From contig CAJJDP010000004.1 of assembly GCA_905182995.1 (NCBI GenBank), positions 372,001-436,000 on the forward strand: a stretch of DNA of 64,000 bases, read 5' to 3'. The notes under the pieces were generated by a model. The model saw only the letters and a list, made by a program, of their open reading frames with translations. It did not search any database and had not been told where the DNA came from. Position 1 is the stretch's first letter, and each line of letters begins with the position of its first letter. The position numbers and the translations under genes were made by a program. Origin of the DNA: Paramecium octaurelia. Its lineage: Eukaryota; Ciliophora; Oligohymenophorea; Peniculida; Parameciidae. This document shows, piece after piece, positions 10,768 to 21,179 of the stretch.

Positions 10768-11897
10768 ATGCTTCCAAAAATTTAAGGATAAGCAGTTGGA
10801 AGAAAAGAGAATTTGGCATCATAACAGATAGTAGAAGATCATCTTAAAAACATATTGAAAAAACAAGAAAACTAAGTAAGACAATTACCGAATTATATAC
10901 AGAATTATAAAGCGTGGAAAACCCCATATGCCCCAAAGAATCCTCATTCACCTTTTGGAGATTTTCCAAAAGAATATATACCAAAAGAAAAGGCTAATTA
11001 ATAAAAAGTAATTGAACCTGTTCACGAGACTTCCTAAAATGCTCTAATAACAAGTAAAGTGTTGTTTGAGATTAAATAGATAAATATTAGGGGACTCATT
11101 AAGGAACAGGAGGAAGAACTAGTTCATAATTATAGAAGAAAGAAGAATACAGACCTGCACCACCGAAAGCAGGAGCATACGACCAAAGAACAATATCAGT
11201 TTCAGATTTCAGGAGATATTATGATCGAGGGGATTTACCTATTAAAGTTCCAATTTTCAAAATATCAATAGGTTGATCATTAAGGAAGTGTAAATAGAAT
11301 TATATGGAAAATATCTCCAGAACAATTGGATTATCATCATTATTTGCCAATCTTTTTTGATGGATTAAGAGTATTTTGATAAATTTAAAATAAGGAAAAA
11401 ATGGATCCTTACAGATTCTTGGCAATCTTGGGAACATATGGATTACTCGAGAATGGAGGTAATAAGATATTACCAGTTATTCCATAATTGATTATTCCAA
11501 TCAAAAGTAATATGGATTATTACAATAATAGCAAATTTGAATACTAGAGATCCAAGTATTATGGAAGTTCAATTAAAGGTATTACAAAAATTAGTGTTGA
11601 GTGGAGAAATGGTTGGGGAGGCATTAGGTATTACACAAATCTCAAATTATTAGTACCTTATTATAGACAATTGTTGCCAATAATGAATTTATATAAAAAC
11701 AGAAATTCTAATCTGGGTGATTTTATTGAGTACAACCAAAGAAAAAGAGTTAACATTGGTGACTTGATTTAAGAAACATTAGAATTATTTGAATAAACAG
11801 GAGGAGAAGTAACACTTTTAGATTAATAATATAATAGGATGCCTATATAAATATTAAATACATGATCCCAACTTATGAGAGTTGCATTTTAAATTGA
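10768..11897 (+). CDS. PACRG: PACRG, ciliary inner-junction protein
   Basis: The product is about 300 residues. After a disordered N-terminus with [15 protein letters not shown] the family signature starts at [12 protein letters not shown] and continues through [69 protein letters not shown] and ends [15 protein letters not shown], all as in animal PACRG. The family sits at the inner junction between the A and B tubules of axonemal doublets. Six introns of 24-29 nt are required; all are fixed by homology. One (11371-11394) ends in AAG. The start is the first Met of the open frame; an upstream exon between 10591 and 10767 is not excluded. Confidence 0.95.
11371..11394 (+). other. 24-nt PACRG intron with AAG acceptor
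   Basis: It begins GTATTTTG, ends ATAAG, and carries an in-frame TGA. Its removal joins FFDGLR to EKMDPYRF exactly where the PACRG family is collinear. Confidence 0.85.
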
Positions 11898-12127
11898 AAA
11901 AGAATAATAATATATATATAAACATTAATAATTACATATACAATTCTCATCTCATCAGGATATTAATTATTTAAGCTAAACGTTATCATTCAAAACACAA
12001 TGATGGGATAAAGTTAATTATTTAAATATAGATATAAGATTAAATATTAAAACGAATCTTCTTAAGGAGATTGAGAAAAGGTTAATTCAAAATTTTAAAT
12101 ATCATATAAAACTAAATTTATTTGTTA

Positions 12128-12897
12128 TCAAATTTCAATTATTTTCCAAATTGTTTGATTGTCATTTGGCTTGCCACAATCTATCTATTATAATGAGACT
12201 TTTAATTGGCCTTCAAGATTACACTAATTTACATGAGTTTGTAAATAGTACCCAGTGTTTTAGTGTTTAATTTCTAACCAGGTTATAATTTTTAAATTTA
12301 TTTACTTATATTATCACTTATTTTCTCTATGCTCCATTCATCACCTTCGTCGCTTCCTCCAACTTCAATCTATCCATTGCTACTTCTTTATTGGGCTTTC
12401 AAATAACATTTAGTTAAAGGGTGATATAACTAACAGTTAAATCAATATTTTAATACTTTAACTACATTTTCATTAATGTTTTCAAAAACCCAAGTATCAT
12501 ATTCATTATGACAATCCTAGCAACACAATACTTCATTCAATCGAGAATTTTGATGCCGTATCCTATGAGAATGGAGATACCTCTCAGAACTTACATTAAT
12601 CAATTAAATTGTGTTATTATTAATACTGCTTTCCCCTAAGTTTTAGTTAGATGTGCACTGGGTAAACCTACTGTTTTTATGACCACTTTCTCTGATTTTT
12701 TGTATTTCAGTCTCTTTTCCCAATTCTTCTTTGATGATTAATCTACTTACACTAGGCATTAAGAGAGATTGTTATCGGTTGAATAAATATTTGTCAATTA
12801 GGTTTTCTTTAATGTAAATTCCACTTCTTGGTTCAAAATAGATAGAAGATTGATCAAAACAATTTGCATTTTATTCTTTCTAACACAAATTACCCAT
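12128..12897 (-). CDS. MIR-like (beta-trefoil) protein with N-myristoylation start
   Basis: The start is ATG 12897-12895 and the stop 12130-12128. Introns of about 27 and 32 nt give about 230 residues. The N-terminus MGNLCQKEQN fits N-myristoylation, with a Cys at position 5 that could be palmitoylated. The body repeats a pattern of MIR domains: a Tyr-Leu-x-Ser/Thr-His turn (RYLHSHRIRHQN, GYYLQTHVNQCN) followed about 25 residues later by Asp/Asn and an aromatic (EYDTWVFENIN, NDNQTIWKIIE), with KLYHPLTKCYLKAQ between. MIR domains occur in SDF2, protein O-mannosyltransferases and IP3 receptors. Here they would be cytosolic and lipid-anchored, which is uncommon. The assignment is by motif reading only. 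Confidence 0.55.
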
Positions 12898-13345
12898 AAA
12901 ATTTTAATTTAATTAGTAGAATTCATTCAAGACCAACAGAATTTGAATCAAAATTTATGGTAATAAAGTACAATAAATAGCAACCAACTATGAACATTCC
13001 ATAGATTATATTCTAATTTTAGTAAAACCTTATGGCATTCATTCATCAATTTATTTATTGGAGGACATTAATCATAATATTTGCAAAGCATCTACTCTAT
13101 TTTTGAACTTTAAAAAAAATTGCATATAAATTAAACCTAAGAAGATTCCCAATATAGTTAATTGGTGAAAACAACTGAATTATATATTCATAGAAGTTGG
13201 AGAGTATCAAGAAATCTTTTGGATTAAAATTATATCTAATCTTATTTAAATATTTGATCATATTATTATATTTTTAATATGTTGCATTTATTTTCAATTG
13301 CTTAATTGTAGACTAATAAAAATATAATAAATTTAGAATTCAATT
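12898..13345. other. Intergenic, no feature seen
   Basis: A+T-rich spacer upstream of the MIR-like gene and downstream of the coiled-coil gene at 13346. No coding frame was supported. Confidence 0.55.
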
Positions 13346-13997
13346 TCATAAATAAAATTGTTATTTAATATCACTTAAGCCTTCACTAATTGAATTTAAT
13401 TACTATTTTAGTTATTTGTATTGAGGATCTATTGATAACAGCTCTTTATAAGATTTTAATAGGATTAGCATATCATTATCTTGTTTTGTAATCTAGAAAT
13501 AGAGGATTAAATACATGATTCTAAATTTCATCCAAATCTTCTTGTATGTTTTTGGATTGTTTTGCTAAGTGATTATTTTAATTTTCAAGAAAGTTTAATC
13601 TATCATTAAGGATGAGATCTAATTATTATGGGAATGTCGAAAAGTATTTGTCTATTGCTTATTGTTATATTTGACTCTTTTAAACTTTCTCAATTAATTC
13701 TTCCTGAAGTGGAATTACTACTTAAGCTATTCTATTCACTACTTATTCTAAATCATTAAGCTTATTTTCGAATTCATTAAATGTCTTAAAATAACTAAAG
13801 ATTTTTTCAAAGTCTTGTTATTTAACTTATATTTCTCTTAAAACTGACTATAATTGAGTAAAAAATAAATCCAAAACTTCATAAGTAACAAAGGAAGAAG
13901 GGTTTAAAGATTATAATTTTGTAACCATCTCCTTATTTAGATTTGATTATTCACTAGAAGTGTCAACTCTTAAACTTTTGCTTCTCGGTTAATTCAT
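13346..13997 (-). CDS. Short coiled-coil protein (intact copy)
   Basis: The start is ATG 13997-13995 (MNQPRSKSLRVDTSSEQSN), the stop 13348-13346, and a 22-nt intron follows EIQNH. The product is about 208 residues. After a Ser-rich basic head the protein is almost entirely coiled coil (FNEFENKLNDLEQVVNRIAQ and similar). I recognise no family. The 5' half of this gene lies inside the direct duplication, so a second, truncated copy appears at 14967-15305; this copy is the complete one. Confidence 0.7.
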
Positions 13998-14352
13998 TAC
14001 TAAAATTTAATAATAAAATATTATCGTAATACTAGTATATTAAATCTATATATAATTTGTTTTTGAATTAAATATTCTTTCCTTCAACACAAGCTACTAT
14101 GAATATAAGACTCTAAAAATCATAAATATATAAATAATAAACAAGGAGTTTTAACTTAATTTATATTTCTATATTAATAAGTTATTTGAAGTAGAGACTT
14201 TTCTTAAATATAACGATATTTTAAAATAAGAATACGAAATTCTATTGAAAAAGAATCGTTTTGGTGATGGATGCAAATTTCTTAATTCTTAACATATATT
14301 AGTTAATTAGTTCCCTTATATTAGATTTAGAATATAAAATATTAAATTTTCA

Positions 14353-14841
14353 ATGGGTACAGCATGTTCCTCTGATAAATTTAAGATTTCCCCAACTGCA
14401 TCTACTTGTGAACTGTTAAATTGTGAACACCCTCTCATTTTAGTGGCTCATCAATGCAATTAAAACATTGATCTTATAGGAGAATTAGAAGCTGCACCAA
14501 TTATTGTATAATAATATGGCAAGAAACTTAAAGATTCTAGTTAAGTACTTAAACCTACTTTGGAAAGGTTAGAAAATGAAGAGGAGAATTTCCTTAAGGT
14601 TTGGAATTTGATTGTTTCAATATTAAAAAATGTTTCTTCTCTTATAAAGAAAGCTTTGTAAGAACCTTAGTTTATTGAATATTTACCTATTATCTCTTAT
14701 AATCTTTAGGAATAGTAAAATGATTTGGAGATGCTGATAAACCAGAAGAAAGGTCAATAGCAGATCAAGAGAGCTTAATCTCATATTATATAGACCAAAG
14801 TCATTAGAATTAACAAGAGACATCAAACCGATAAGATTTGA
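14353..14841 (+). CDS. Small dually lipidated-type protein, copy 1
   Basis: Complete frame from ATG to TGA 14839-14841, 162 residues, identical to 15661-16149. See that entry for the description. It is present twice only because of the duplication around the N; the true locus probably has one copy. Confidence 0.6.
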
Positions 14842-14871
14842 ATATTTACATAATCAATATATCCTCAATAT

Positions 14872-14965
14872 TCATTATTATGATTGTTATTAGAGTTGCT
14901 TAATTGATTTCGGTTGATAAAATTTCAAAGCACCAGAATTAATCGAATATCTTAAAAATGTTGGT
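14872..14965 (-). pseudogene. 3' fragment of the MsrB-like gene, copy 1
   Basis: It is identical to the last 94 bp of the MsrB-like gene at 16180-16703 and ends at the N. It is a fragment created by the duplicated contig end rather than a biological pseudogene. Confidence 0.75.
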
Positions 14966-14966
14966 N
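14966..14966. other. Single ambiguous base N at the junction of the duplication
   Basis: This is the only N in the window. It lies exactly between the two identical copies, as expected if two contigs with overlapping ends were joined without merging the overlap. Confidence 0.95.
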
Positions 14967-15305
14967 TTATTGTTATATTTGACTCTTTTAAACTTTCTCA
15001 ATTAATTCTTCCTGAAGTGGAATTACTACTTAAGCTATTCTATTCACTACTTATTCTAAATCATTAAGCTTATTTTCGAATTCATTAAATGTCTTAAAAT
15101 AACTAAAGATTTTTTCAAAGTCTTGTTATTTAACTTATATTTCTCTTAAAACTGACTATAATTGAGTAAAAAATAAATCCAAAACTTCATAAGTAACAAA
15201 GGAAGAAGGGTTTAAAGATTATAATTTTGTAACCATCTCCTTATTTAGATTTGATTATTCACTAGAAGTGTCAACTCTTAAACTTTTGCTTCTCGGTTAA
15301 TTCAT
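14967..15305 (-). pseudogene. 5' fragment of the coiled-coil gene, copy 2
   Basis: It is identical to the first 339 bp of the gene at 13346-13997, with the same ATG at 15305-15303, cut at the N. Like the other fragment it is best explained by assembly. Confidence 0.75.
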
Positions 15306-15660
15306 TACTAAAATTTAATAATAAAATATTATCGTAATACTAGTATATTAAATCTATATATAATTTGTTTTTGAATTAAATATTCTTTCCTTCAACACAA
15401 GCTACTATGAATATAAGACTCTAAAAATCATAAATATATAAATAATAAACAAGGAGTTTTAACTTAATTTATATTTCTATATTAATAAGTTATTTGAAGT
15501 AGAGACTTTTCTTAAATATAACGATATTTTAAAATAAGAATACGAAATTCTATTGAAAAAGAATCGTTTTGGTGATGGATGCAAATTTCTTAATTCTTAA
15601 CATATATTAGTTAATTAGTTCCCTTATATTAGATTTAGAATATAAAATATTAAATTTTCA

Positions 15661-16149
15661 ATGGGTACAGCATGTTCCTCTGATAAATTTAAGATTTCCC
15701 CAACTGCATCTACTTGTGAACTGTTAAATTGTGAACACCCTCTCATTTTAGTGGCTCATCAATGCAATTAAAACATTGATCTTATAGGAGAATTAGAAGC
15801 TGCACCAATTATTGTATAATAATATGGCAAGAAACTTAAAGATTCTAGTTAAGTACTTAAACCTACTTTGGAAAGGTTAGAAAATGAAGAGGAGAATTTC
15901 CTTAAGGTTTGGAATTTGATTGTTTCAATATTAAAAAATGTTTCTTCTCTTATAAAGAAAGCTTTGTAAGAACCTTAGTTTATTGAATATTTACCTATTA
16001 TCTCTTATAATCTTTAGGAATAGTAAAATGATTTGGAGATGCTGATAAACCAGAAGAAAGGTCAATAGCAGATCAAGAGAGCTTAATCTCATATTATATA
16101 GACCAAAGTCATTAGAATTAACAAGAGACATCAAACCGATAAGATTTGA
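15661..16149 (+). CDS. Small protein with myristoylation/palmitoylation-type N-terminus
   Basis: ATG 15661 to TGA 16147-16149, 162 residues, no intron. The start MGTACSSDKFK fits N-myristoylation at Gly2 with palmitoylation at Cys5, so the protein is likely held at a membrane. The body is amphipathic helix (LKPTLERLENEEENFLKVWN, then SILKNVSSLIKKAL), followed by a Gln/Lys-rich tail. I know no family for it. It is transcribed towards the MsrB-like gene, whose 3' end lies 30 bp downstream on the other strand. Confidence 0.65.
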
Positions 16150-16179
16150 ATATTTACATAATCAATATATCCTCAATAT

Positions 16180-16703
16180 TCATTATTATGATTGTTATTA
16201 GAGTTGCTTAATTGATTTCGGTTGATAAAATTTCAAAGCACCAGAATTAATCGAATATCTTAAAAATGTTGGTGGTGGTCCGTCTTTAGAAATTTATCCA
16301 ATGTAAGATTAACAATTCATGCACTTGAGAGCTGAGTACCTCTTTATTGTTATAAAATTACAAATTTTTCTTTAGTCTCAATGATTTTCACACTGTTTTT
16401 ATGATGCTAAAAGAAGGAGGCATAACCTGTTTATGCCTAATATTTGGCCTCACTTTAAAATAATGTAATTTTGCAATGGAAACATTAATAAACACCTTAT
16501 TGCTCATGCTTGCAAATATGACAAAAATGTACATTCCAAAACTCTCCTGTGAAAGGTCTTTCCATTCCTTTGGCAACAGCTATCCAATAATGATGAGGAT
16601 CCATAGATAATCTATCCAATCTAATCTCTATATTCTTTTATGGTTTGATTAGGTTTTTACTTATTGCTTCAAGAATTTTATTGAATGAAAACTTAATTTT
16701 CAT
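16180..16703 (-). CDS. Methionine sulfoxide reductase B homologue, catalytic Cys replaced by Ser
   Basis: The start is ATG 16703-16701 and the stop 16182-16180. Introns at 16509-16532 (24 nt) and 16342-16361 (20 nt), both ending AAG, give about 160 residues. MsrB features in order are HYWIAVAKGMERPFTGEFWN, GVYQCFHCKITLF (first zinc CxxC), SEAKYQAQTGYASFF, LKCMNC (second zinc CxxC), DGPPPTFLRYSINSGALKF. The family reduces methionine-R-sulfoxide with the Cys in RYCINS (selenocysteine in some animals). Here the codon is TCG, Ser. Zinc sites are kept, so the fold should be intact, but the classical thiol chemistry cannot occur at this site. The protein may be regulatory or on the way to loss. Confidence 0.88.
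16342..16361 (-). other. 20-nt MsrB-like intron with AAG acceptor
   Basis: It begins GTAATTTT and ends AAAG. Removal changes frame into the conserved MsrB C-terminus (LKCMNC ... RYSINSGALKF); without it the protein stops before that half. Confidence 0.85.
16509..16532 (-). other. 24-nt MsrB-like intron with AAG acceptor
   Basis: It begins GTACATTTTT and ends GCAAG. It has no in-frame stop and its length is a multiple of three, so retention would insert eight residues with a false CHIC motif. Family collinearity (GEFWN to HEQQGVY) supports its removal. Confidence 0.75.
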
Positions 16704-17462
16704 TGATTTAATTTACCACATAAAAATAATTTCTTAAGAAATTGAAATAATAAAGATTATAGTAAATAATTCAAGGAACCAACAAACATTAGTAGAGTAT
16801 ATCAATAATCAAAGCCTAAAGGGTAACATATTCTTAAAAATTATTGATTAATACTTATAAAATTTAATACCTATACTAAAACAAAATTTAAATGAAAACA
16901 AAAAAATTATATCAAAATAAGATCAGCTACTTTCTAACATCCTGGGCTGCCTTGGAAATTTGATAAATAACCTTTTACGAATTATACTTGTAATTTATTC
17001 TTTTGGAGTTACCATATCTTTAGTTGATTATATTTACAATTTGTAGTTATTTCATCTTTATTAGTTCTCACTAGTATGACAAAAATGACAACAAAAATGA
17101 AGTTGTTTATTTGTTCTCATTTGGTAAATATTTTGAAAAAAAATTGAATCTGTAAGTCCTAGAATGACTTAACTGAATTTTTACGATTAAAGTAATGCAA
17201 TTATGAACTCTAGCGTATATGCAAGTAAATTATGAACCCTTACTTTATAAAAGTCCTATCCATACTTTAAATCACCTATGCGAAGCAAATGACTTTCAAA
17301 ATAAACAGAATAAGATTAAATGTAAGTGAATATAGAAGAAAATAAACACAATAATAAATTAATTAGAATATACAGAAATAAAACCTTGATTAACATAATT
17401 AATTCAATCATTAAAATTTTATCTCTATAAATATCTCATTATCCAAAAGGTTTATTGATTCT
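16704..17462. other. Long intergenic stretch, no gene supported
   Basis: About 760 bp, unusually long for this dense sequence. Frames are repeatedly broken by TGA on both strands, and no domain, repeat or RNA structure was recognised. A short frame near 16891 (MKTKKLYQNKISYFLTSWAA) is too small to support. Confidence 0.5.
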
Positions 17463-18231
17463 TCATTTTGATGTCGCAGTCTATTTCTTATCAATTAAAT
17501 CTTAAATTCTCTTTACTTGGTCTGTTGTTTGGATATTATTTAGTTATGTTGATATTGATTTTAACAGGATAGCTGGCATCCTAGCTAAGTGATGTTAAAG
17601 TGCATTTTCAATCCAATCCAGAGTTCTTAGTTTATGCAATAAAAATTCCACTTATGTAGAATCAAGTTTTTCAGTACAAGGGCCTGTCTTCATCATAGTT
17701 GATATAATTATTTAATCATCTAATGATGTTAATGCAGTACAATAGGCTTCATTGATATTTTCTTTCTAAAATTAGATATTAACATTACTTTTAATTGTTC
17801 CTCCACTCTTTACATTATCTTCTATTATTCTTGAATTTTTGGATCTTTAAATTGAGGTTAAGGAGAACTGTGTTCCTTTGTCTACTTGCTATCATTAGTT
17901 AGAATTGATTGATCTCTATTTCTTTAAGGAGAAGCTTCTGAAGTAGATCTTTGATGATTTTCTCTTTCTTTACAATCAGCTTCACTCATTTTTCTTGAAT
18001 TAAATTCAAAATTTGATTCTCCCAATTTTGAGTCAGAAATTAATTCACATTTTTATCCAAAAAAAAATAAATCTTTCATTTTGGAATTCTCTTATTATTC
18101 TTAGTTAACCACATTTAATGAATCATAGATAAGTTAATTCTTTTATTATTAATTTTCTGAATGAAGTAGACAAGGAATCATTTGATCCTCATAAATCTCA
18201 ACAGGTTGTACTTTTTTCTTCAAACAAAGTA

Positions 18232-18262
<31 letters not shown>

Positions 18263-19914
18263 TTATTATTATTACTATTATTATTATTATTACTATTACT
18301 AATATTATTACTATTACTATTATTATTATTATTACTATTACTATTATTATAATTTCTTTTCAATTGTTTCATTTAACTTCTCTAATAGCAATTCTATTTT
18401 ATCTATTCTATTATTAATTTTAGTAAATTCCTGCTTAGTTGTCTATTCTGACTCCTCAATTCTTTTAGCTATTATCTATTCATAATAAGCTAACTACTTA
18501 GCTTTAGCAGTATCACACAATTTAATTAGATCTGTTTATTATTATTATTTTTTAGGTGTGGATGAACTTATTAATTGATTAGATGTTTAAATTTCTTAAC
18601 TAAGATTGACTTATCGTTTCTTGGAACTAGATCCAAAACTATTTATTTTTAGATTAGAATCCATCTGTTAAATTTATTCTTAATGAGGAGATGCTAGCAC
18701 ATTTGATTCAGTCAAAATTTAAAAAGGCGATTACCTTTTTTCATTACTATAAAATCTTTCCCTTTTTAATTATGGTTCATATCCAAAATTTTATTGCTTT
18801 TGTATTTCAACCTCTTTTGGCTTGTTCTCAACGATTTATATGTCATATTTTTTTTCAAAAAAACTTTTATTAGCATTTTACTTAAACACAGATTTATGTT
18901 CTCTTTAGGATTATTATTATAAAGTTTAAGACTCTTTTAATGATGAGATAGCAATTGAAGCAGCATCTCTTACATGCTTGATTTTATCAAATCGTAATTC
19001 GCTAATCTTATTTGAGTACTATTAATTCGCCCTAAAATAATGTGGGAAAATAACACTTAATGTATACAATATATCCACTGCAATTTTACTAATCATAAAA
19101 TAAATGATACCGTGAATTCCATTCTGATGATTAGAGACAATTGCAAATTGTATTTAAACAGTCTTCCAAACAAGGCTCAAAGATTTCTTCTACACTTAAG
19201 ATTATACACAACAGGCTTTCTAATAAACCTTATTATGTTTAACAATGGGGTGATCTAAGTAGAACTTTAAATTTACTTCAATATTTCTAGAGTTCTTTAT
19301 GTATATTATTTGCAAACAAGCTCTAATAATTGCGATTTGCTAGTTTTGATAAGTCTACATAGAGAGGCTGCACTTATCAACTAAGCTACCTTATTATTAT
19401 GAATAAAATTAGATTGCAGTAATTCAGTGATTTAGAAGAATAAATCGTACTAATTAGGAGATGTTTGAATTGTGAATTCATTAATATTTGCAAAAGTGTC
19501 TGAAATAACCTGTAAAAAAGATGAGTCTCCTATTTGACAATTGATTAAATATTTGTACCCTCTGAAATTCTTTTATTAATTATTTGAACTACTCTCGTTA
19601 TTTATTCTTAGATATCATTACCTCTTATTTCAGCTAAAAGCCCAAAGACTTTAATATAATCCTTCTTTGCCTATTTAGAAAGATCATTTGAATCAAGCAG
19701 ATTTGTTAAAATTACAAATTAATTTTATGACAATTAGGCAATCAATTACCTCAATTCACTAAATCCTGTCTAAGCAGTGCTTTGGGAACTAAAATAGAAG
19801 TTTATAAGTGTACTGCAATTTTGCCAAAGAAGCCAAGAGGATAGTTCTTAATTATGAATTTGAATCATAAGAACTTTATTGTCTTCTGGATTTATTTAAA
19901 GCGCTACTATTCAT
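17463..19914 (-). CDS. TOG/HEAT-repeat (TORTIFOLIA-like) protein with polyglutamine tract
   Basis: The start is ATG 19914-19912 and the stop 17465-17463, with several introns (17766-17788 is clear). The N-terminal half is helical HEAT/TOG-like repeat (DLSKQAKKDYIKVFGLLAEI), ending with RFDKIKHVRDAASIAISSLK, which closely recalls the RFDK-x-K-x-VRD motif of TORTIFOLIA1-type microtubule-binding TOG domains. The C-terminal half is disordered, with a coiled coil (FTKINNRIDKIELLLEKL) and a run of about 37 Gln in 39 codons, then Ser-rich sequence and a helical tail. The two halves are joined in one open frame across 18665. A role on cytoplasmic or ciliary microtubules is inferred. Intron placement in the N-terminal half is incomplete. 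Confidence 0.65.
18233..18349 (-). repeat. Polyglutamine-coding trinucleotide tract
   Basis: On the plus strand this is (ATT/ACT)n-type microsatellite; on the coding strand it is a run of TAA with some TAG codons, both read as Gln, interrupted once by TAT and once by ATA. The run depends entirely on reassigned stop codons, with no CAA or CAG. Confidence 0.9.
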
Positions 19915-19959
19915 TTTAAATTTATTTATAATATAACTGCTCGACAATAAAAAAAGCTT

Positions 19960-20448
19960 TCATAAAATGTATTTTGTTGTAATCAATTTTACGAAGTCTT
20001 CATATCTGATTTCTAAATCTTTATCTGGATTTGCTTCTTTAATTAATTAATTTGCTTCTTCCTCAGTCAATCTTTCTCCCATAGATTTGACCATATGTCT
20101 TAATTCATTAGCATTTATTGTTCCTTTATTAGATTTATCCAATATTCTAAATGCATCCATTAATTCCTCTTCTGGATCTACATCTCTATGTTTTCTTGCC
20201 ATCAAACTAAGAAACTCAGGAAAATCAACCATTCCTGTAGAATCAGGATCAACATCGTTTTTCATTTCACTTATTTCTGCCTCTGTTGGATTTTAATTCA
20301 ATGATCGGATTAATAAACCCAAATCATCTACCTTTATAAAATATAATTTAAGTTGATTTACTTTTATTTTATTGTCGCCATCCTTATCAAAGAGAGAGAA
20401 TGCTTCTTTATAATTAGCAATTTAATCTTCTGTTAATTATTGGTCCAT
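19960..20448 (-). CDS. Calmodulin-like four-EF-hand protein
   Basis: The start is ATG 20448-20446 ([20 protein letters not shown]) and the stop 19962-19960. A 30-nt intron ending AAG joins DGDNKIK to [19 protein letters not shown], exactly as calmodulin runs. The protein is about 152 residues with four EF loops: [36 protein letters not shown] and [12 protein letters not shown]. Loop 1 ends in Asp instead of Glu, and loops 3 and 4 lack some liganding residues (Asn-Lys-Gly, Asp-Leu), so calcium binding at those sites may be weak. True calmodulin is far more conserved, so this is a centrin/calmodulin-like relative. Confidence 0.85.
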
Positions 20449-20464
20449 TAATTTAAATAATATA

Positions 20465-20761
20465 ATGTTAAAATCGTGGGATTCATTTATGACAGCAGCT
20501 TTGGATTTACTTATGGAATCACCCTAAGCAAGAGCTAAAGTTAAATACTATAAAATCAAGCAATTAGCCTTACTCACTGTCACTGATGATAAAAAGCATT
20601 GCATCTTCAAATCAAGAAACGTGGATGAGATTGAGCAGTTTATAAAATTGACAAGCAAACTAATGTTGAATGTTGATCCAACTGAAGTGAAAGAGGATCC
20701 TCAAGAGGCAAAAACTGATAAAAAATAAGCTAAGAAAAAAGGAAAGGGAAATAAAAAATGA
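20465..20761 (+). CDS. SRP9: Signal recognition particle 9 kDa subunit
   Basis: ATG 20465 to TGA 20759-20761, 98 residues, no intron. The order of features matches SRP9: SWDSFMTAALDLLMESPQAR (the Trp-x-x-Phe ... Asp-Pro-x-x-Ala-Arg helix of the family), KVKYYKIKQLALLTVTDDKK and the helix DEIEQFIKLTSKLM. A Lys-rich tail follows (KKQAKKKGKGNKK). SRP9 pairs with SRP14 on the Alu domain of SRP RNA and delays elongation during secretory protein targeting. It starts 16 bp from the start of the calmodulin-like gene on the opposite strand. Confidence 0.85.
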
Positions 20762-21179
20762 GTTTGATATATATGTATAATTTTAAGTTAAATTTTATTC
20801 ATAATTCAATTATACATAGAGAATGAACAATATATATATTATTATCTGTTATTTAATGCCCAATAAAATAGAAAATGAGAGGGTTTGTGAATATTCAATT
20901 ATTTACTTCATTTTATTAAATCAAGTCTCTTGTTCATCTAATATATATTTTTGTATTTTCGTATTGAATCAATATCTAATGATTTTGTTGAAAGTTCCAA
21001 TAATTAATGGACATAAAAATATATATTAATTTATTGTCATGTAAAATTACTATTTTTTTTAATTAATTCTAAATATATCTTTAGTAGGAATTAAAGAATT
21101 CCAAACTCAGAATTTATCAATTTCAAGTAATATAAAGCTTTTTTGTAATATTCTGAAAGCCATAAATAAATTTAGTTGA
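20762..21179. other. Intergenic, no feature seen
   Basis: A+T-rich spacer between SRP9 and the ABC transporter gene. Short open frames have no coding character. Confidence 0.55.

Larger units (their letters stand above)
13659..14965. repeat. Direct duplication, copy 1 (1,307 bp)
   Basis: As far as I can compare by eye, this segment is identical base for base to 14967-16273. Copy 1 runs straight into the single N at 14966. It contains the 5' part of the coiled-coil gene, a complete small plus-strand gene and the last part of the MsrB-like gene. Confidence 0.95.
14967..16273. repeat. Direct duplication, copy 2 (1,307 bp)
   Basis: Second copy of 13659-14965, offset by 1,308 bases. It continues without a break into the rest of the MsrB-like gene, so genes crossing its right edge are intact here and those crossing its left edge are cut. 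Confidence 0.95.

Noticed and set aside
14353..16149. Recent tandem gene duplication of the small lipidated protein
   Set aside because: Copies appear identical through non-coding DNA, end at an N, and cut neighbouring genes; assembly overlap explains all of this more simply.
16199..16384. Plus-strand continuation reading APELIEYLKNVGGGPSLEIY after the small lipidated protein
   Set aside because: It is the antisense of the MsrB C-terminus, which matches a known family over its full length.
18230..18350. Regular A+T trinucleotide pattern that could suggest a satellite or a CRISPR-like array
   Set aside because: There are no spacers, and the tract lies in a coding frame as polyglutamine.
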